This document shows, piece after piece, positions 5,668 to 8,577 of a stretch of DNA of 8,577 bases. The notes beneath the pieces are model-generated. The model saw only the letters and a program-made list of their open reading frames with translations, was not told the DNA's origin and ran no database searches. Within the stretch, counting starts at the first letter, position 1. The number at the start of each line of letters is the position of its first letter. The position numbers and the translations under genes are program-made. The DNA comes from Planctomycetota bacterium (GTDB lineage Bacteria; Planctomycetota; Brocadiia; SM23-32): assembly GCA_030604585.1 (NCBI GenBank), contig JAUVVP010000054.1, forward strand, positions 1 to 8,577. Reading direction: 5' to 3'.

Positions 5668-8004
5668 TCATGGCAGCCCGCGACGTTTCCTCAGGATCCA
5701 TTCCGCCGTCACGCACGCGAGGAAGAGCGTGAAGAGCCAGGGCGCGTTCCACAGGTTCAGTTCCTCGCGATGGGCCACCAGGGCGCGGCGCGCCTCCAGC
5801 TCCTCGGGTATCTGGCCGGCCGTGGCCAGTGTGTGGAAGACCCCGCCGGTCTGGTTGGCCAGCGAGCGGAGCATCTGTTCGTCCACGTCCACGCGGTCGA
5901 ACTCGGAAGCGGCATGACCGACCACGAACTCGAACCGGTCAGTGCCCAGCTCGGCGCCCTCGACTCCGCTCGGGTCGGTCCCGCCATCATAGGCCGCGGC
6001 GGTTGCCTGGTAGAGGCCGCTGGCTGGCGGCTGCCAGGGCAGTTGATACTCGCCGAGGCTCAACGGCACGGGTTCGAGCCGCACCGTCGTGCCGTTCTCC
6101 AGGGCCTCGGCCCCGTCCGAGGCAACCGTCCTGACCGGGATGGGATAGCTGATGTTGACCTCCACCCTGGCCCGCTCCTCGGGCTCCCCGTCCCGGTTCC
6201 TGACGCGTGCCTTGAGCAGGACGGCTTTGCCGCTCTCGTATTCGACGCGCGCGGTCCAGGCTTTCACCAACTGGTCGGGGGCCATCTCCTCTTCCTTCCT
6301 GCCGGCCAGCCAGCGCACCGATTGCCGCCAGAACCGGTAGTAGGGCGAGTCGAGGCCCTGCGCCTCCACCTGGAACTTCCACTTCCAGGTGGTGTCCGCC
6401 GTCAGCGCCATGGCCCTGCCGGCGCCGTAGGACTGGACGGCCACGACGGGCATCGGCCGGCCGGCCGCCCGCTCGTGGGGATGGACCGCCAGCACCTGCG
6501 CACCGGGCTTGGCGCCGGCGACGCGGTTCGCACCGTCCAGGCCGGCCCGGGCCTGCAACCCGGTGAAGAGTTCCTCCGAGCCCCGGAAGACCAGGTGTCC
6601 CCTCCCTTCGGCCGTCAGAACGGGCACGAATGCCTCCTCGAGGTGCCCGTCCCGCTCGCCTCCCATCGTGACCGGCAGCAGGTCGGCCAGGGCGCTGTCC
6701 GCGTAGCCGCCGGCCCCAAAGGCATGGTAGCCACCGAGCGCCAGCAGCGCCCCGCCCCCGTCCACGAACTCCTTCAGGTATTCGATCTGGACGCCGGTGA
6801 ACTCCTTGCGTGCGATGTCGCCGAGGATCACCACGTCGAACTTGCCGTAGTCCGCCCGCTCGGCAGGGAGCCCGCGGCTGAGGTCAACGCCGGGCTGGAC
6901 GCCCTGGACGAGGAAGCGCTTGCCGCTCACTTTCACCACCCCGGTCAGCTCCACGTTCGGGTCGCTCTCCAGCACGCGGCGAAGGAACCGGTACTCGCTG
7001 CGCACCACGCCCTCGACGATCAGGACCCGTATACGCGGGTCGGTCACCTGGACGGTGAAGCTGCGGGCGTTGTTCTCGACAACCGTCTCATCGGGAAGGG
7101 ACTCGATGGCCACGCGCAGCGTGTGTATGCCGGTGCGCCGCGGGACGAAGGACAGCTCTTCGGCCAGAGTTCCGTCCTCGGCGGGCAGGCGCACGGCCTT
7201 CGCGGCCAGCTCGTCATCGCCTTGCATGAGCCGCAACTCGAGTTCCCTCTCGGCGGGCGTGAACTTCTGGAGGCCGGCCTGCACGAGTTCCACCCTGACA
7301 GTGGCCTCGTTATTGACGATGAAGCGGGGGGCCTGCGGCACGCGCGCGATCCCCACGTCGTGGAAACGCCCGCGCTCGGCCACGCGGCCGCCCAGCGCCA
7401 CCGGGAATACGGGCACGCCCAGCGCACGCGCAACGGCTTCCGGGTCCTCGCCCCGGTTCGAGACCCCGTCCGTCAGCAGCACGATGCCGGACAGGCGCTC
7501 GCGGGGGGCCAGTTTCACGACGTCCTTGAGGGCATCGCCGATGGCGGTGGCCTTCTGCGCGGGGTGCAGCTCGTCCAGGCGCGCCGCATCGGCCAGCTCC
7601 GCCGTGACGGCGCCGAAGCTGAACAGCCGCACGGCCTGTCTGCGCGCCAGCTCCGCCAGGACGGCGTGCGGTCGGTCGCGCAGAAGGGAGACCCCGGCCT
7701 CGAGCCGGGAACGGTCGTCCGCTGTGTCCTTGACGCCCATGCTCTCCGACACGTCCACCAGCACGGCCACGGTGGCCTGCGTCAGCTCGGTGCGGATCAG
7801 GCGCAGCACCGGCTGGAGCAGGAAGACCGCCACAATGGCGATGGCCAGCGTGCGAAGGGCGGTCAGCACCGAGAAGCTGCGCGGAGGGAGCCCGGCCCTC
7901 TTGGCGCGGTAGAAGGCGTAGGCCAGCGCGGCCGCGCCCATCGCCGCCGCCAGCACTACCACGGCCGGCCAACTGCCGGTGAAGGCTATCTCCCCGTGCT
8001 TCAT
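5668..8004 (-). CDS. vWA and GATase-like domain membrane protein (BatA/BatB-associated type)
   Basis: 778 residues. Helices at about 12-32 and 47-66 are joined by a basic loop (YRAKRAGLPPR) and there is a third helix at 752-770 followed by RKRRG. The positive-inside rule puts residues 70-750 outside the cytoplasmic membrane. Residues 78-225 are a von Willebrand factor A domain with a complete metal-ion site: D84-x-S86-x-S88 in 'LVDVSESMG', T153 in 'KATAIGDAL', and D179 in 'LLTDGVSN'. Residues 225-320 are a beta-sandwich. Residues 325-570 resemble a class I glutamine amidotransferase fold ('RVLIVEG', 'FDVVILGDI', 'YLKEFVDGGGALLALGGYHAFGAGGY', 'TADTTWKWKF'), but no nucleophile Cys is visible where one would sit, so it is probably a binding fold. 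Residues 580-700 form another beta domain. The start ATG has AGG 5 bases upstream. It follows the BatA-like gene after a 188-base gap. Such proteins typically accompany MoxR ATPases; the target is unknown. Confidence 0.9.
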   Translation of the reverse strand: MKHGEIAFTGSWPAVVVLAAAMGAAALAYAFYRAKRAGLPPRSFSVLTALRTLAIAIVAVFLLQPVLRLIRTELTQATVAVLVDVSESMGVKDTADDRSRLEAGVSLLRDRPHAVLAELARRQAVRLFSFGAVTAELADAARLDELHPAQKATAIGDALKDVVKLAPRERLSGIVLLTDGVSNRGEDPEAVARALGVPVFPVALGGRVAERGRFHDVGIARVPQAPRFIVNNEATVRVELVQAGLQKFTPAERELELRLMQGDDELAAKAVRLPAEDGTLAEELSFVPRRTGIHTLRVAIESLPDETVVENNARSFTVQVTDPRIRVLIVEGVVRSEYRFLRRVLESDPNVELTGVVKVSGKRFLVQGVQPGVDLSRGLPAERADYGKFDVVILGDIARKEFTGVQIEYLKEFVDGGGALLALGGYHAFGAGGYADSALADLLPVTMGGERDGHLEEAFVPVLTAEGRGHLVFRGSEELFTGLQARAGLDGANRVAGAKPGAQVLAVHPHERAAGRPMPVVAVQSYGAGRAMALTADTTWKWKFQVEAQGLDSPYYRFWRQSVRWLAGRKEEEMAPDQLVKAWTARVEYESGKAVLLKARVRNRDGEPEERARVEVNISYPIPVRTVASDGAEALENGTTVRLEPVPLSLGEYQLPWQPPASGLYQATAAAYDGGTDPSGVEGAELGTDRFEFVVGHAASEFDRVDVDEQMLRSLANQTGGVFHTLATAGQIPEELEARRALVAHREELNLWNAPWLFTLFLACVTAEWILRKRRGLP

Positions 8005-8044
8005 CTCCGCCTATCTCTCGCTCGTGCTCCCGCCAGACAGAAAC

Positions 8045-8127
8045 TGGGTGCCACGGTCAAACTTGTTTGGCCGTGCCGGGCAGGCCCATCCAAGGCACGC
8101 TCAAGCTTCGCTTGGGCGTGGCACCCA
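8045..8127. repeat. Nested palindromic element: two hairpins inside an 11-bp inverted repeat
   Basis: The outer ends are a perfect 11-bp inverted repeat, TGGGTGCCACG (8045-8055) and CGTGGCACCCA (8117-8127). Inside are two tandem hairpins with tiny loops: 8052-8075 (arms CACGGTCAAAC and GTTTGGCCGTG, loop TT) and 8096-8120 (arms CACGCTCAAGC and GCTTGGGCGTG, loop TTC). Each has one T-to-G mismatch at the same stem position, which would be a G-U pair in plus-strand RNA. A 20-base spacer (8076-8095) lies between them. The element sits in the 188-base gap between the BatA-like and vWA genes; the rest of that gap (8005-8044, 8128-8192) shows no gene or clear promoter. From memory, 'GGGTGCCACGG' palindromes are common in planctomycete intergenic regions. 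A role as a REP-like or miniature mobile element, or a terminator, is inferred. Confidence 0.8.
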
Positions 8128-8192
8128 CACGGCTGCTTCAAGCGCACGTTGAGCATCGTTCACTTCTGTGGCTTTCCATTTAGCTAGCCCGC

Positions 8193-8577
8193 CTAATGCT
8201 TCAGCATGACGTTGGCGACGAAGCTCTCGGCGACGGCCAGCAGGATGGCCAGTGCGAACAGGTGGTTCCACAGCGGAAGCCCCTCGCGTTCGCGGCGCAC
8301 GAACAGCGCCAGTCGCTCGGGCCGGCGCACCACCTTCACGGCGGCCGCACCCAACATCCTGGCCGCGTCCTCCGGCCGTATCCTGGTCCCGTCGCTCTCA
8401 CGGCTTTCCACGTTCACGGCAAACGGCTGCGTGTGCTCGGCCCCGCCGGTCTCGTAGACGGCGCGGTAGAGGCCCGGCTGTCCCGTCTCCCGGAACGTTG
8501 CACGGTTTGCGCCCTCGGCGGGGCCGCTCGTCACGACCGCGACGGGCTCGTCGGGACCCTTTTGGCCGCCGTCCTGG
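8193..8577 (-). CDS. BatA-like membrane protein, C-terminal part (5' end outside the window)
   Basis: The frame is open from the right edge of the window, giving at least 127 residues before the TAG at 8193-8195. A GTG at 8534 could be taken as a start, but the upstream codons (QDGGQKGPDEPVAV) continue in frame without a stop and read like protein, so this is a truncated larger gene. Visible parts: a beta-sandwich end ('GQPGLYRAVYETGG', 'QPFAVNVESRESDGTRI'), a short helical segment ('RPEDAARMLGAA'), then a final hydrophobic helix ('HLFALAILLAVAESFVANVML') with a short tail. The 'GLYRA...FAVNV-x-x-x-ESD' pattern followed by a C-terminal 'LL-AES--AN' helix is what I know from BatA-type (aerotolerance regulator N-terminal) double-transmembrane proteins of Planctomycetota, which lie beside vWA/GATase-like genes. 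The diagnostic N-terminal BatA helices and any vWA domain are not in view, so the family call is moderate. Confidence 0.75.
   Translation of the reverse strand, partial: QDGGQKGPDEPVAVVTSGPAEGANRATFRETGQPGLYRAVYETGGAEHTQPFAVNVESRESDGTRIRPEDAARMLGAAAVKVVRRPERLALFVRREREGLPLWNHLFALAILLAVAESFVANVMLKH

Noticed and set aside
8131..8160. A possible third, degraded hairpin (GCTTCAAGCG ... TTGAGC) beside the palindromic element
   Set aside because: The arms do not pair beyond a few bases, and similarity to the second hairpin is too short to separate from chance.
5662..8187. An 841-codon open frame on the plus strand opposite the vWA gene
   Set aside because: It starts inside the inverted repeat, runs across the palindromic element at 8045-8127, and its composition (many His, Arg, Gly, Gln) is typical of antisense translation. 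The minus-strand frame has clear vWA motifs.

Overview
The window is very GC-rich and coding-dense, and every gene I can support lies on the minus strand, so transcription runs from right (8577) to left (1). Gene content points to a Planctomycetota-like (PVC group) bacterium, probably an environmental genome. The evidence is a BatA-like membrane protein, a von Willebrand factor A (vWA) plus glutamine-amidotransferase-like membrane protein, a giant DUF4175-like membrane/coiled-coil protein, secreted small beta-domain proteins, and palindromic repeats in the gaps. The taxonomic call is an inference from family composition, not proof.

Layout in transcription order: (1) 8577-8193, the C-terminal end of a BatA-like membrane protein that enters from outside the window. 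(2) A 188-base gap holding a nested palindromic element (8045-8127) made of two 11-bp-stem hairpins framed by an 11-bp inverted repeat. (3) 8004-5668, a 778-residue three-helix membrane protein with an intact vWA metal site and a catalytically dead-looking GATase-like domain. (4) A 110-base gap almost filled by a second, unrelated inverted repeat (5573-5662). (5) 5530-4394, a secreted protein of unknown function with two 'DGRR-x-EG' beta repeats. (6) 4404-1078, an 1108-residue DUF4175-like protein whose start overlaps the previous gene by 11 bases. (7) 1065-106, a secreted protein with a carbohydrate-binding-module-like beta-sandwich. (8) 83-1, the start of a small membrane protein with a TTG start and a strong ribosome binding site, leaving the window on the left.

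How they may work together: BatA-like, vWA and DUF4175-like genes usually sit with a MoxR-type AAA+ ATPase and a DUF58 protein, which would be expected just upstream (beyond 8577). Positive-inside reasoning places the vWA/GATase-like region and the coiled-coil part of the DUF4175 protein outside the cytoplasmic membrane, next to two secreted beta-rich proteins. The simplest reading is an envelope-associated assembly or chaperone-type complex with periplasmic partners. Its biochemical function is not known to me. Genes 5 to 8 are tightly packed (overlap of 11, gaps of 12 and 22 bases) and look like one transcription unit. The two repeat-bearing gaps separate them from genes 1 and 3, so the locus may be split into separately transcribed or terminated segments. 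No RNA genes, CRISPR arrays, transposase genes or phage genes were seen.
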